The translations under genes were made by a program, and so were the position numbers. Of a stretch of 64,000 nucleotides of DNA, positions 45,340-54,360 are shown one piece after another. Source of the DNA: an uncultured Phycisphaerales bacterium (GTDB lineage: Bacteria; Planctomycetota; Phycisphaerae; Sedimentisphaerales; Anaerobacaceae). Position 1 is the stretch's first letter. Every line of letters begins with the position of its first letter. The stretch lies in assembly GCA_903857265.1 (NCBI GenBank), contig CAIODZ010000033.1, forward strand, positions 41,729-105,728, given 5' to 3'. The notes under the pieces were generated by a model, which had not been told where the DNA came from, did not search any database, and worked only from the letters and a program-made list of their open reading frames with translations.

Positions 45340-46119
45340 GTGAAGCCGTTAAGAACTGGTAGTGTCGTATTGGAACTCACATTGATTGTACTTGCGGCAG
45401 GAACAGCGGCAGCCGACGACAAGGTTATTACATATGGGTTTTCGACGGATTACTTCAGCAAGTATATCTGGCGAGGCCAAAACGTCGATAACAGCAGCGT
45501 GCTGCAGCCAGCATTCTCCGCAAATGCGTATGGGTTCACCGGCTCAATCTGGAGCAATATCGATATGACGAACAGGTCGGCTGTCGCCCCCGACAACGCC
45601 TGGGAGTTCAGCGAATACGACTTGACACTTGATTACACCGGTACGATTCCGGACTTCAACTGGGTAAGCTGGTCGGTAGGCACCATTTACTATCAGTTCC
45701 CCAACCAGGTTTTCAACCCGACAACCGAAATTTACGGCGGTTTCAGCTTGACCCAGGTTCCTTTGACGCCGACGTTCAAATGGTTTCGCGACGTCCAGGA
45801 AATCCATGGCAGCTATTTCCAGTACAGCATAGGGCAAACCTTTGATAAGGTTTACGTAATGAACGAGAATTGCTATTGCGGCTTACTGTTAGGCGCAAGC
45901 TATGGCTGGGCTAATGCGGCTTATGACAGGGGCTACTTTGGCGTAAACAGCGGCCAGTCAAATGACCTTACGTTTTCGGCCGCTCTTTGCACACAGGTGT
46001 ATTCATGGATGATTAAACCAAGCATCAACTATTCGTCGATGCTCGGCAACTCGATACGGGACGCCACGGACAAGAGTGATAACTTCTGGGTAGGCCTTGG
46101 AATATCAACTACGTTTTAA
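45340..46119 (+). CDS. Outer-membrane TorF-like porin
   Basis: Translation starts at GTG with AAAGGAG 7-13 bases upstream. The protein has 259 residues with a signal peptide (about 1-25, ending AAA-DD). The mature protein is made of amphipathic strands: STDYFSKYIWRGQNVDNSS, then YGFTGSIWSNIDM and EFSEYDLTLDYTG, matching the start of TorF-type putative porins. It ends in WVGLGISTTF with a C-terminal Phe, as expected for an outer-membrane barrel. The sigma-54 promoter and enhancers directly upstream make it a nitrogen-regulated porin. The permease-PII gene follows 111 bp later, so it may admit that transporter's substrate. Confidence 0.75.
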   Translation: MKPLRTGSVVLELTLIVLAAGTAAADDKVITYGFSTDYFSKYIWRGQNVDNSSVLQPAFSANAYGFTGSIWSNIDMTNRSAVAPDNAWEFSEYDLTLDYTGTIPDFNWVSWSVGTIYYQFPNQVFNPTTEIYGGFSLTQVPLTPTFKWFRDVQEIHGSYFQYSIGQTFDKVYVMNENCYCGLLLGASYGWANAAYDRGYFGVNSGQSNDLTFSAALCTQVYSWMIKPSINYSSMLGNSIRDATDKSDNFWVGLGISTTF

Positions 46120-46230
46120 GACGAGATGAACTGAAATAGATTTATTTGGAAGCAAAAGTATAGCCGTTGAAGCTATTAATTTTCACAGAATATTTTGTAT
46201 CCGTAGTGTTTAGTAAAGGAGAAATAAATT

Positions 46231-48168
46231 ATGTCTACAAGCATAGCGATTGAAAATGGGATTGAAACTGGCGCGGTTACTGTGAGCACCGGAGCCGGAA
46301 AAATAGCCGAACCTCAGATAAAAGCCACGCTGGGCTTGTTTGGCGCAACCGCAAACGCTATGGCGTTAATTGCCCCAGGGGCGTTCCTGTGGATTACATA
46401 TCAGCTCCAGGCCGCCGCCACTTCCCCAAGCGGGGCTTCGGTTGCAAGCGATATCTGGTCGGGAATAGTAGTAGCATTGGCTCTCTGCTTTCTTACCGCT
46501 ATTTCCTACTCGGAGCTTGCCAAGATATATCCCGAGGCGGGTTTTGCGAGCGTTACCTATTTCGCGGAGAAAGCGTTTCTTGACAGCAAGGGCTTAAAAA
46601 GAGGAACACCTACCTCCCTGGCCCGTTTTTCGAAAGTAGTTACCGGGTGGGCTGCCCATCTATTCTACTGGGTATATCCGGGGGTTATGGTGGCTATGAT
46701 GGCCAACCTGATTAGTTATCTTTACACTGCTTTCACCGGGCACACGTTGTCAACAGAGGCACTGGTTATAATTGCCACGTTATTTGCTTTCACAACGGGA
46801 TACATAGCATATCGCGGCGTAAACGGCTCGACGGTAACCGCAATCTGGATTAACATCATACAGCTCGTTACCCTGGTTGTTTTCACCGCTCTGGCTATTT
46901 ATTACCGTTGGTCGAATCCACAAATGGCAACAGCATGGTCCTTCAGCGGCGCCCTGGACATCATCCGTCCACATTCGCTTAACGGCGTCCTGATTCAATC
47001 GACCCTCGCTATTTTGATACTGGTCGGTTTTGAAAGCTGTACCGCCCTGGCTGCTGAGGTAAAAGACCCTAAAAGAACGATTCCAAAGGCCATTATCCTG
47101 TCTTTGGTAATTCAGGGATTGTTTGCGTATCTGCTGGAGTATTTCGGCGCTGGTTACATGATAAATGAAAAGCTGACGTTTACCGCTGCCGGACAAACAG
47201 CAGCAGTGACCGGAATGGCTGCTGCAGCCGGCTCAGGCGCTCCTATCGGAGACCTCGCGCAAATACTCGGCAACAGTTTATTTCATGGTCTCGGCTTTGG
47301 CCTGATGATTACTATGGCCATAACCGTAGCAATCGCAGTAGTCGGCACGACCTTAAGCTGTATGAACACGGCCGTCCGCGTAACCTGCGGTATGGCGGAA
47401 GACCTTGAATTGCCGAAATTCCTCAGCTTCATAAGCAAACACGGCACCCCTCATACGGCTTTGTGGACGCTGGTAATTGTTTCCTGCATCATCGCCGCAA
47501 TAGGCGTCCAATCCGTAGTCGGTCTTACGGGAATTACGCTCGCCTCGAACTTCGGCACCTTTGTCCTCTACGGCTTTACCTGTGTATGGACAATCATCGC
47601 TTTCAAAAACAGAAGTGATTTCAAACTCCTGAAACACGGGCTTATTCCCACCCTCGGGGTGATTGCCAACGTAATTATGCTGGGGGCGATAATTTACCTG
47701 TATGCCATCGGCAACGCCGATTCGAAAATGGAGGCAAAGATTTGCTTCTATATGTGCGGTGCCTGGGCCGTTGCGAGCTTTCTGTACGTCATCGTCGGCA
47801 CGGTGAGCAAAACCTACGACTTGAAAATGATATCGGTCGTCATCCGTCCTGAACGCCTTCACATCCTGGCCGAGGTGCTTAAAGACGAAGAGCTTCTTAT
47901 GGGAATGACGGTAACTAAAGTCAAAGGTTTTGGCAGGCAAAGAGGTCATATAGATACGGATAATGAGGACTCTGACATCGATATGACGTATTTTGTTCCG
48001 AAAGACCGGGTTGATATATTAGTCAAAAAGTGGGATGTCCCATACGTGATGAAAATAATAAGAGAAGTTTTATATACCGGTGAAGCAGGCGATGGGAAAA
48101 TCTTTGTGATGGACGCGTCGGAAGCAATGCGAATTCGAACCGGAGAAAAAGGCGTCTCTGCGATTTAG
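46231..48168 (+). CDS. APC-family permease with fused C-terminal PII signalling domain
   Basis: The protein has 645 residues. Residues about 28-520 are an APC-type permease with about 12 helices: LGLFGATANAMALIAPGAF in helix 1, YSELAKIYPEAGFASVTYF, and FESCTALAAEVKDPKRTIPK after helix 6. From about 533 to the end it is a PII domain: MISVVIRPERLHILAEVL, VTKVKGFGRQRGH, and the C-terminal PII signature GEAGDGKIFVM then [10 protein letters not shown]. The T-loop differs from GlnB (SDIDMTYF in place of YRGAEY), so Tyr uridylylation is unlikely. The natural reading is a transporter gated by its own nucleotide-sensing PII domain. The substrate is unknown; amino acids or amines are likely. It has AAAGGAG upstream and probably shares the porin transcript. 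Confidence 0.88.
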   Translation: MSTSIAIENGIETGAVTVSTGAGKIAEPQIKATLGLFGATANAMALIAPGAFLWITYQLQAAATSPSGASVASDIWSGIVVALALCFLTAISYSELAKIYPEAGFASVTYFAEKAFLDSKGLKRGTPTSLARFSKVVTGWAAHLFYWVYPGVMVAMMANLISYLYTAFTGHTLSTEALVIIATLFAFTTGYIAYRGVNGSTVTAIWINIIQLVTLVVFTALAIYYRWSNPQMATAWSFSGALDIIRPHSLNGVLIQSTLAILILVGFESCTALAAEVKDPKRTIPKAIILSLVIQGLFAYLLEYFGAGYMINEKLTFTAAGQTAAVTGMAAAAGSGAPIGDLAQILGNSLFHGLGFGLMITMAITVAIAVVGTTLSCMNTAVRVTCGMAEDLELPKFLSFISKHGTPHTALWTLVIVSCIIAAIGVQSVVGLTGITLASNFGTFVLYGFTCVWTIIAFKNRSDFKLLKHGLIPTLGVIANVIMLGAIIYLYAIGNADSKMEAKICFYMCGAWAVASFLYVIVGTVSKTYDLKMISVVIRPERLHILAEVLKDEELLMGMTVTKVKGFGRQRGHIDTDNEDSDIDMTYFVPKDRVDILVKKWDVPYVMKIIREVLYTGEAGDGKIFVMDASEAMRIRTGEKGVSAI

Positions 48169-48234
48169 CAAAGATCGATACCGCTCTGAATACTGAAGGT
48201 TTTCGTATAGAGCCATTAAGAAAGGAACCTAAAA

Positions 48235-48576
48235 ATGAAGAGGATTGAAGCTATAGTTCGACATACCAAGGTCGCTGATATATGTGCCGTCCTGGAAAAA
48301 GTTGACTATCCGGGCCTTATGATTACCGAAATCGAAGGGCACGGTAAACAAAAAGGCCTCCAACAGGAGGTCCGTGGAAAAACTTATAAAGTCGGGCTAA
48401 TGACCAAGGCAAGGATTGAAGTGGTGGTCAAAGACAGCGACGCCGAGAAAATTGTCAAGGCCATACAAGAGACCGCTTTTACCGGCAAGGTCGGAGACGG
48501 TAAGATATTTATCTCCCCTGTTGATGATGCCGTAAGAATTCGCACGGGAGAACGCGGCGATTCCGCGATAAAATAA
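48235..48576 (+). CDS. Divergent PII family protein
   Basis: The protein has 113 residues, the standard PII length. MKRIEAIVRHTKVADI, ITEIEGHGKQKG and the signature GKVGDGKIFISPVDDAVRIR are clear PII features. The T-loop reads EVRGKTYKVGL; the usual TELYRGAEY is altered and the uridylylated Tyr is not in place. It lies 66 bp after the permease-PII gene with AAGGAAC upstream, so it probably belongs to the same operon and could form mixed trimers with that protein's PII domain or regulate it. It differs from the two GlnK proteins downstream. Confidence 0.88.
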   Translation: MKRIEAIVRHTKVADICAVLEKVDYPGLMITEIEGHGKQKGLQQEVRGKTYKVGLMTKARIEVVVKDSDAEKIVKAIQETAFTGKVGDGKIFISPVDDAVRIRTGERGDSAIK

Positions 48577-48577
48577 C

Positions 48578-48638
48578 AGGACCCCATAAGGACCGTCCTG
48601 GTATAAATGGGCTCTGTTCCACGGCTGGCGGAGCCCAT
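48578..48638 (+). terminator. Two hairpins after the divergent PII gene
   Basis: CAGGAC...GTCCTG (about 48583-48606) and ATGGGCTC (48607-48614) with GAGCCCAT (48631-48638). The second hairpin contains the core CCACGGCTGGCGGAG, found again after glnK1. T-runs are short. Confidence 0.55.
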
Positions 48639-48656
48639 ACTTTAAACGCCAAAAAT

Positions 48657-48698
48657 GACATAAATGTAAAAATAGCAAGTTAGATATACAAAAATGTA
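48657..48698. promoter_or_regulatory. Paired enhancer sites upstream of amtB1
   Basis: GACATAAATGTA (48657-48668) and TACAAAAATGTA (48687-48698) start 30 bp apart. The second is the exact reverse complement of the first site at the porin. It ends 90 bp before the sigma-54 promoter. Confidence 0.65.
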
Positions 48699-48788
48699 AT
48701 TGTGCTCTTTGGCAATTTAATACTTTCAGCAAGCGTAACTGCGGCTTTTACAAGGTCTTATGTAAAAACAGCCATCAAAACGGCATCC

Positions 48789-48803
48789 TGGCACAGGGTT
48801 TGC
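48789..48803 (+). promoter_or_regulatory. Sigma-54 promoter, amtB1-glnK1
   Basis: TGGCAC-AGGGT-TTGC, an exact consensus match, 65 bp upstream of the amtB1 start. Confidence 0.9.
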
Positions 48804-48867
48804 GAACAGTTAAGGTAGCCGTTTATCAATACAACTGATTCGTTAACTGTTAAAGGAGTACAAAGCC

Positions 48868-50220
48868 GTGAAAAAAATACTTGTTTCAACAATACTCATC
48901 TTGCTGAGTGCGGGAACCGCATTTTGTGATACCGCAGCGCCTGCGCCAAGCGATACGCCGGCTGCGGCAGTCGCGGCACCGGCACCGAAAGTTGACACGG
49001 GCGACACTTCATGGGTGCTTATAAGCGCTGCACTTGTAATGCTTATGACCCCGGGGCTGGCGTTTTTCTATGGCGGCCTGGTTCGACGCAAAAATATGCT
49101 CTCCGTGCTGATGCAATGCCTGATGATACTGTGCCTGATTAGTTTGCAATGGGTGCTGTTCGGGTATAGCTTGTCTTTTGGCCCCGACCACCGTTCACTT
49201 ATAGGCGGGCTTGACTGGTCTTTCCTGAAGAACGTGGGGCTTGCTCCAAACGCCGATTACGCACCGACAATTCCGCATCAGCTATTTATGATGTTCCAAA
49301 TGATGTTCGCCGTTATTACGCCCGCGCTGATTCTGGGGGCATTTGCCGAGCGAATGAAATTTTCGGCGTTTTGTGTCTTTATGCTGTTGTGGGCAACCGT
49401 CGTTTACGACCCGGTGGCACACTGGGTATGGGGAGTTGGCGGATTCATAAGAAACTGGGGCGCACTGGATTTCGCGGGCGGCACCGTGGTGCATATCAAC
49501 GCGGGTATGACCGCTCTCGCGGCGGCGATTGTTCTTGGCCGTCGGCAAGGATATCCAAATGGAATATCTCCTCCTCATAACTTGCCGTTTGCAGTGCTGG
49601 GAGCGGCGTTATTGTGGTTTGGCTGGTTTGGCTTCAACGCGGGCAGCGCATTAGGTGCGGGCGGCCTGGCAGTCAGCGCGTTTACCGCAACGCACATTGC
49701 CGCCGCCACAGCAGGTATCGCATGGGCAACTCTCGACTGGCTCAAACACAAAAAACCCACAACGCTGGGTCTGATTACCGGTATGGTCGCAGGACTGGTA
49801 GCAATCACCCCGGCATCGGGTTTCGTCACGCCAATGGGCGCGATATGGATTGGCATAGGCGCAGGTGTTATTCCCTGGTTTGCTGTAACACATTTCAAAA
49901 ATTTGCTTGGCTATGACGATACGCTTGACGCCTTCGGCGTTCACGGCGTGGGCGGTATCTGGGGAGCGATAGCAACAGGTATCTTTGCCACAAAGACAGT
50001 AAATCCCGCCGGCGCTGATGGGCTGTTATACGGCAATCCAGCATTGCTGTGGATACAAGTCAAAGCCGTGATTATCACAGTAGTTTATTCTTTTGTTGTT
50101 GGAATAGTGCTGCTTAAAGCTGTGGATATAGTAATGAAATTGCGTGTAACCGAACACGAAGAACGCGTCGGTCTTGACCTGACGCAACATCGTGAAGCAG
50201 CATATACCATTATTGACTAA
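48868..50220 (+). CDS. amtB: Ammonium transporter, Amt/MEP/Rh family (copy 1)
   Basis: The GTG start has AAAGGAG upstream. The protein has 450 residues: a signal peptide, an Ala/Pro-rich stretch to about 40, then 11 membrane helices. [29 protein letters not shown] and [10 protein letters not shown] are family markers. The twin pore histidines are in TVVHINAG (about 207) and DAFGVHGVGG (about 355). It conducts ammonium across the cytoplasmic membrane. The C-terminal tail ([20 protein letters not shown]) is the conserved region contacted by GlnK. glnK1 starts 19 bp after its stop. Confidence 0.95.
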   Translation: MKKILVSTILILLSAGTAFCDTAAPAPSDTPAAAVAAPAPKVDTGDTSWVLISAALVMLMTPGLAFFYGGLVRRKNMLSVLMQCLMILCLISLQWVLFGYSLSFGPDHRSLIGGLDWSFLKNVGLAPNADYAPTIPHQLFMMFQMMFAVITPALILGAFAERMKFSAFCVFMLLWATVVYDPVAHWVWGVGGFIRNWGALDFAGGTVVHINAGMTALAAAIVLGRRQGYPNGISPPHNLPFAVLGAALLWFGWFGFNAGSALGAGGLAVSAFTATHIAAATAGIAWATLDWLKHKKPTTLGLITGMVAGLVAITPASGFVTPMGAIWIGIGAGVIPWFAVTHFKNLLGYDDTLDAFGVHGVGGIWGAIATGIFATKTVNPAGADGLLYGNPALLWIQVKAVIITVVYSFVVGIVLLKAVDIVMKLRVTEHEERVGLDLTQHREAAYTIID

Positions 50221-50239
50221 GCGAGAAAGGAATAAACCA

Positions 50240-50581
50240 ATGAAATATATAATCGCAGTAATTCAGCCGGACCGCTTGGACGAAGTGCTTAAACGTCTGA
50301 CGGAAAAAGAGATTCACCTTGTAACAGTATCGAACGTTGTGGGCCGGGGCAGGCAAAAAGGTATAGCCGAAGTTTACCGGGGCCACAAGGAACAGGGCAG
50401 CTTGCTGAGAAAAGTTCAGATTGAGATAGCGGTGAACGAGGCGTTTGTTGAACCGGCGATAAAAGCAATCATTGATGGTGCAAGAACAGGCCAAATCGGC
50501 GACGGCAAGATATTCGTACTCGACCTGCCCGAGTGTATCCGCATTAGAACGGGCGAAAAGGGCAACGAAGCCATTGGTTAA
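50240..50581 (+). CDS. glnK: PII signalling protein GlnK (copy 1)
   Basis: The ATG at 50240 has GAAAGG upstream; an in-frame upstream start at 50192 would lie inside amtB and lacks a site. The protein has 113 residues. [29 protein letters not shown] and the signature [13 protein letters not shown] are standard PII. The T-loop is [17 protein letters not shown]: the first Tyr (equivalent to 46) remains, but Tyr-51, the uridylylation site of E. coli GlnB, is replaced by Glu. Control is therefore likely by ATP/ADP and 2-oxoglutarate only. The partner is the AmtB encoded upstream. Confidence 0.93.
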   Translation: MKYIIAVIQPDRLDEVLKRLTEKEIHLVTVSNVVGRGRQKGIAEVYRGHKEQGSLLRKVQIEIAVNEAFVEPAIKAIIDGARTGQIGDGKIFVLDLPECIRIRTGEKGNEAIG

Positions 50582-50594
50582 CAGGTTTGCGACG

Positions 50595-50653
50595 ACGGGA
50601 CTAACATAATAGTCCCGTTCATGGCGGGCTCTGTGCCACGGCTGGCGGAGTCC
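50595..50653 (+). terminator. Two hairpins after glnK1
   Basis: ACGGGACTA (50595-50603) with TAGTCCCGT (50610-50618) is a perfect 9-bp stem. GGGCTC (50626-50631) pairs with GAGTCC (50648-50653) around the same CCACGGCTGGCG core found at 48619-48630. Confidence 0.6.
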
Positions 50654-50672
50654 CCATTTTAACACAAAAAAC

Positions 50673-50714
50673 AACAAAAACGTAAAAATTTTTTGAAAGA
50701 TATACGATAATGTA
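50673..50714. promoter_or_regulatory. Paired enhancer sites upstream of amtB2
   Basis: AACAAAAACGTA (50673-50684) and TACGATAATGTA (50703-50714), both 10/12 to TACAAAAATGTA, start 30 bp apart and end 90 bp before the sigma-54 promoter. Confidence 0.6.
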
Positions 50715-50804
50715 GATTATTTCTCTACCTGCTCTGAGGGTTTATTGAACGTAACTTCAGTACAGACAAAGTGTTACATTAAAATGGCCACATAAGAGGC
50801 ATAC

Positions 50805-50819
50805 TGGCACAAGATTTGC
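50805..50819 (+). promoter_or_regulatory. Sigma-54 promoter, amtB2-glnK2(-glnA)
   Basis: TGGCAC-AAGAT-TTGC, followed by A: an exact consensus match, 75 bp upstream of the amtB2 start. Confidence 0.9.
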
Positions 50820-50893
50820 AAATGTTATGCAGTACAGCCGTTTTATGTAAACACGAAAAAAGTTCGTTTCAATAAACAGCCGAGGGCACAGAG

Positions 50894-52234
50894 ATGAAAA
50901 TAACTCTGGCTATAGCGGTGGTTATTCTATTAACTGCCGGGACAGGGATTTGTGAAACACAGCAATTAGTTCAAGCTGGTTCTTTGACAAGTCAAAATTC
51001 GACAATCGACACAGGTGATACGGCGTGGGTATTGATAAGCGCAGCGCTTGTAATGCTTATGACGCCGGGCCTGGCGTTTTTCTACGGCGGACTTGTCCGA
51101 CGCAAGAATATGCTGTCGGTCCTGATGCAATGCTTCATGGCCCTGTGCATAATCAGTATTCAATGGGTTGTGTGCGGATACAGTTTGTCTTTCGGGCCGG
51201 ACAAGCACGGCATAATAGGCGGGCTGGACTGGTCTTTTCTGAACGGCGTTGGTATGACGCCAAATGCCGCTTATGCACCAACGATTCCGCACGAGGTGTT
51301 TATGATGTTCCAGATGATGTTCGCGGTTATAACGCCCGCGTTAATCATCGGGGCATTCGCGGAAAGGATGAAATTCTCGGCGTTTATGATTTTCATCCTG
51401 CTCTGGGCGACAATCGTGTATAACCCGATTACACACTGGCTCTGGGGCAACGGCGGCTTCCTGAAGAATATGGGCGCACTGGACTTCGCAGGCGGTGCGG
51501 TGGTTCACATCAACGCGGGTATGACGGCCCTGGCGGCTGCCCTAGTACTCGGAAGGCGACAGGGTTATCCGAATGGTATCTCGCCTCCGCATAATTTGCC
51601 GTTTGCGGCGCTTGGCGCGGGATTGCTTTGGTTCGGGTGGTTCGGCTTTAACGCCGGAAGCGCACTGAAGGCATCGGGGCTTGCGGGCAATGCTTTTGCC
51701 GTTACGCATATAGCGGGCGCAGTCGCGGGCGTAACGTGGTCCGTACTTGACTGGCTCAGGTATAAAAAACCCACGACACTGGGAATGATAACCGGCGCGG
51801 TAGCGGGCCTGGCAGCGGTAACGCCGGCATCCGGATATGTCACGCCCATAGGAGCAATCTGTATCGGTATAGGAGCCGGGATATTCCCGTGGCTGGTAGT
51901 GACCTGCCTCAAGACCAAACTCGGTTACGACGACTCATTGGACGCCTTTGGTGTTCACGGAATCGGCGGAATCTGGGGCGTGATTGCGACGGGGCTGTGG
52001 GCCACAAAAACAATCAATCCCGATGGGGCCGATGGTTTATTTTATGGCAACCCGGCACAATTATTGATTCAATTAAAGGTCGTGCTTGTCACGGCGGTTT
52101 ACTCCTTCGTAATTGGTTTTGTGCTTCTGAAGTTTGTGGACGTGGTAATTAAACTGAGAGTAACTGAGCACGAAGAACGCGTCGGCCTGGACTTGACACA
52201 ACATCGAGAGGCCGCCTATACTTTAATCGATTAA
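50894..52234 (+). CDS. amtB: Ammonium transporter, Amt/MEP/Rh family (copy 2)
   Basis: The protein has 446 residues, very similar to copy 1 from about residue 40 on. Its signal peptide and short mature N-terminus differ from copy 1 and lack the Ala/Pro stretch. Pore histidines are in AVVHINAG and [10 protein letters not shown]. The same GlnK-contact tail is kept ([20 protein letters not shown]). The ATG has GAGGG upstream. The gene plus glnK2, their 19-bp spacing and the upstream control region repeat the layout of copy 1, so the two cassettes arose by duplication. Confidence 0.95.
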   Translation: MKITLAIAVVILLTAGTGICETQQLVQAGSLTSQNSTIDTGDTAWVLISAALVMLMTPGLAFFYGGLVRRKNMLSVLMQCFMALCIISIQWVVCGYSLSFGPDKHGIIGGLDWSFLNGVGMTPNAAYAPTIPHEVFMMFQMMFAVITPALIIGAFAERMKFSAFMIFILLWATIVYNPITHWLWGNGGFLKNMGALDFAGGAVVHINAGMTALAAALVLGRRQGYPNGISPPHNLPFAALGAGLLWFGWFGFNAGSALKASGLAGNAFAVTHIAGAVAGVTWSVLDWLRYKKPTTLGMITGAVAGLAAVTPASGYVTPIGAICIGIGAGIFPWLVVTCLKTKLGYDDSLDAFGVHGIGGIWGVIATGLWATKTINPDGADGLFYGNPAQLLIQLKVVLVTAVYSFVIGFVLLKFVDVVIKLRVTEHEERVGLDLTQHREAAYTLID

Positions 52235-52253
52235 GCGAGAAAGGACGAGGCAA

Positions 52254-52595
52254 ATGAAATACATAATCGCCGTGATTCAGCCGGACCGACTTGACGAAGT
52301 GCTTAAAAGATTAGAGGAAAAAGAAATTCACCTTGTAACGGTGTCGAACGTTGTGGGCCGAGGCAGACAAAAAGGCATAGCGGAGGTCTATCGAGGCCAT
52401 AAAGAACAGGGCAGTTTATTGAGAAAAGTAAAGTTGGAAATAGCGGTAAACGAGGCCTTTGTCGAGCCAGCGATAAAAGCGGTCATTGATGGCGCAAGAA
52501 CAGGGCAAATCGGCGACGGCAAGATATTCGTGCTCGACCTGCCCGAATGTATTCGTATCAGAACAGGTGAAAAAGGAAATCTGGCAATAGGATAA
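52254..52595 (+). CDS. glnK: PII signalling protein GlnK (copy 2)
   Basis: The protein has 113 residues and differs from copy 1 at only a few positions (LEEKEIH versus [15 protein letters not shown] versus KVQIEIAV, GNLAIG versus GNEAIG). The T-loop [13 protein letters not shown] is the same, again without Tyr-51. It lies 19 bp after amtB2 with GAAAGG upstream. glnA follows 63 bp later with only a weak 6-bp hairpin between (52603-52617), so read-through to glnA is plausible. Confidence 0.93.
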   Translation: MKYIIAVIQPDRLDEVLKRLEEKEIHLVTVSNVVGRGRQKGIAEVYRGHKEQGSLLRKVKLEIAVNEAFVEPAIKAVIDGARTGQIGDGKIFVLDLPECIRIRTGEKGNLAIG

Positions 52596-52658
52596 ACAAT
52601 AATCCGCTCGTAGCGGAAAAAATATTAGCAACCCAATTTTAATTAGAGAGGTGGACAA

Positions 52659-54071
52659 ATGACTCCGAAAGAATTCTTTGATTTTGCAAAAAAGAACAAT
52701 GCCAATATGGCGGACTTGAAGTTCGTCGACCTTCTTGGCACATGGCAGCACTGCACATTCCCAATTGAGTTCCTCGACGCAAAGTCCTTAGAGGAAGGTC
52801 TTGGTTTCGACGGCTCATCAATCCGCGGCTGGAAGCCAATTCACCAGTCAGATATGATGGCGGTTCCGGACCTTAGCACAGTTGTGATGGACCCGTTTTT
52901 CGCAAAGCCGACAGTAAGCGTCCTCGCAGACGTCGTTGACCCGCTGTCACGCGAAGAATACAATCGTGACCCGCGCAATATCGCCAAAAAAGCAGCTAAT
53001 TTCGCGAAAAGCACCGGGTTGGCGGATACCGCATATTATGGCCCTGAACCGGAATTCTTCATCTTCGACGAAGTCCGTTATGAGCAGAACCAGCATACCG
53101 GTATGTATTCAATCGATTCATCGGAAGGGTCATGGAACACGGCCCGTTTCGAGGAACCAAATCTCGGATATAAGCCGTCATACAAGGGCGGTTATTTCCC
53201 GGTAAGCCCGACCGATACACAGCAGGATATCCGGACTGAAATGGTCGAGGAAATGCAGAAGGTCGGCATCGTGATTGAAAAGCACCATCACGAAGTCGCT
53301 ACCGGCGGTCAGGCCGAAATCGATATGCTTTACGCACCGTTGGTTGAGCAGGCCGACAAGCTTATGTGGTATAAATACATCGTAAAGAACGTTGCCAAAC
53401 GCCACGGCAAAACGGCGACGTTTATGCCCAAGCCGATATTTCTGGACAATGGCTCCGGCATGCACACGCACTTCTCACTCTGGAAGAAGGGTGTCAACCT
53501 GTTCGCCGGAAAGGGCTATGCAGGTCTCTCAGACATGGCTTTGCACGCGATTGCCGGGCTTATCCATCACGCACCGGCCATCCTGGCATTTGCAGCACCG
53601 ACGACAAACTCATATCGCCGGCTTGTTCCGGGGTTTGAGGCACCGGTAAATCTTTGTATGTCGGCACGCAACAGGTCAGCCGCCTGCCGTATCCCGATGT
53701 ACTCACCGAATCCGAAGTCAAAACGCGTTGAGTTCCGCTGCCCGGACCCAAGCTGTAACGGCTACCTCACTTTCGCCGCGATGCTTATGGCCGCCAACGA
53801 CGGAATCAAAAAGAAGATGGACCCGGGTAAGCCAATGGATGTTGACGTGTATGAGCTTTCTAAGGCAGAGCTGGCAAAGACCAAAAAGGCGCCAGGCTCG
53901 CTGGCGGAAGCATGTGCCGCACTCGAAAGCGACCACAAATTCCTGACCGAAGGCGACGTATTCACAGACGACCTTATCGAGACATGGATTCAGTGGAAAC
54001 GTGAAAAGGAACTGGATGAGGTAGCATTGAGACCGCATCCGCATGAGTTCCATCTGTATTACGATGCGTAG
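52659..54071 (+). CDS. glnA: Glutamine synthetase, type I
   Basis: The protein has 470 residues, the length of bacterial GSI. The N-terminal beta-grasp carries [14 protein letters not shown] and [18 protein letters not shown] (Asp-50 loop). The catalytic domain has [37 protein letters not shown] and the loop with [13 protein letters not shown] (ammonium-site and arginine residues). [11 protein letters not shown] carries a Tyr at the place of the adenylylation Tyr (NLYDLP in E. coli), so control by adenylylation is possible. It joins ammonium to glutamate using ATP. The start has AGAGAGGTGG upstream. Confidence 0.96.
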   Translation: MTPKEFFDFAKKNNANMADLKFVDLLGTWQHCTFPIEFLDAKSLEEGLGFDGSSIRGWKPIHQSDMMAVPDLSTVVMDPFFAKPTVSVLADVVDPLSREEYNRDPRNIAKKAANFAKSTGLADTAYYGPEPEFFIFDEVRYEQNQHTGMYSIDSSEGSWNTARFEEPNLGYKPSYKGGYFPVSPTDTQQDIRTEMVEEMQKVGIVIEKHHHEVATGGQAEIDMLYAPLVEQADKLMWYKYIVKNVAKRHGKTATFMPKPIFLDNGSGMHTHFSLWKKGVNLFAGKGYAGLSDMALHAIAGLIHHAPAILAFAAPTTNSYRRLVPGFEAPVNLCMSARNRSAACRIPMYSPNPKSKRVEFRCPDPSCNGYLTFAAMLMAANDGIKKKMDPGKPMDVDVYELSKAELAKTKKAPGSLAEACAALESDHKFLTEGDVFTDDLIETWIQWKREKELDEVALRPHPHEFHLYYDA

Positions 54072-54095
54072 TAACAGTATTTAATTAGGGCGAAG

Positions 54096-54195
54096 CTGCA
54101 CGAATGGTCGTGCAGTGGGCATTGGGTTGCGGGTGAGGCCCGCTCATGTAACTGACCTTCGGTCGGCCAAACGAGTCGGGCCTCACCCCATTTTT
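54096..54195 (+). terminator. Hairpin pair and terminator after glnA
   Basis: CTGCACGA (54096-54103) with TCGTGCAG (54108-54115), then a 12-bp stem GGGTGAGGCCCG (54131-54142) with CGGGCCTCACCC (54177-54188), containing an inner CTGACC/GGTCGG hairpin and followed by TTTTT. The second is a strong terminator or attenuator. The rest of the gap up to 54360 shows no gene or clear promoter. Confidence 0.8.
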
Positions 54196-54360
54196 ATGCA
54201 ACCCAGCATAAGATATTCTGGAAGTAATATCAACATCACTTATGGCCGATATTACCAGAATAGAGAAGATTTACAATTTCATCGGGCGTATAATAAAATG
54301 TACATTCTTCAATTGTGCGAGAAGGATTAGTGAGCCGGCAAACATACAGCGAGACAGACA

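Noticed and set aside
54116..54130. Sigma-54-like sequence TGGGCATTGGGTTGC between glnA and gltB.
   Set aside because: GG-N10-GC spacing fits but three of the consensus bases do not, no paired enhancers precede it, and it runs into the terminator stem.
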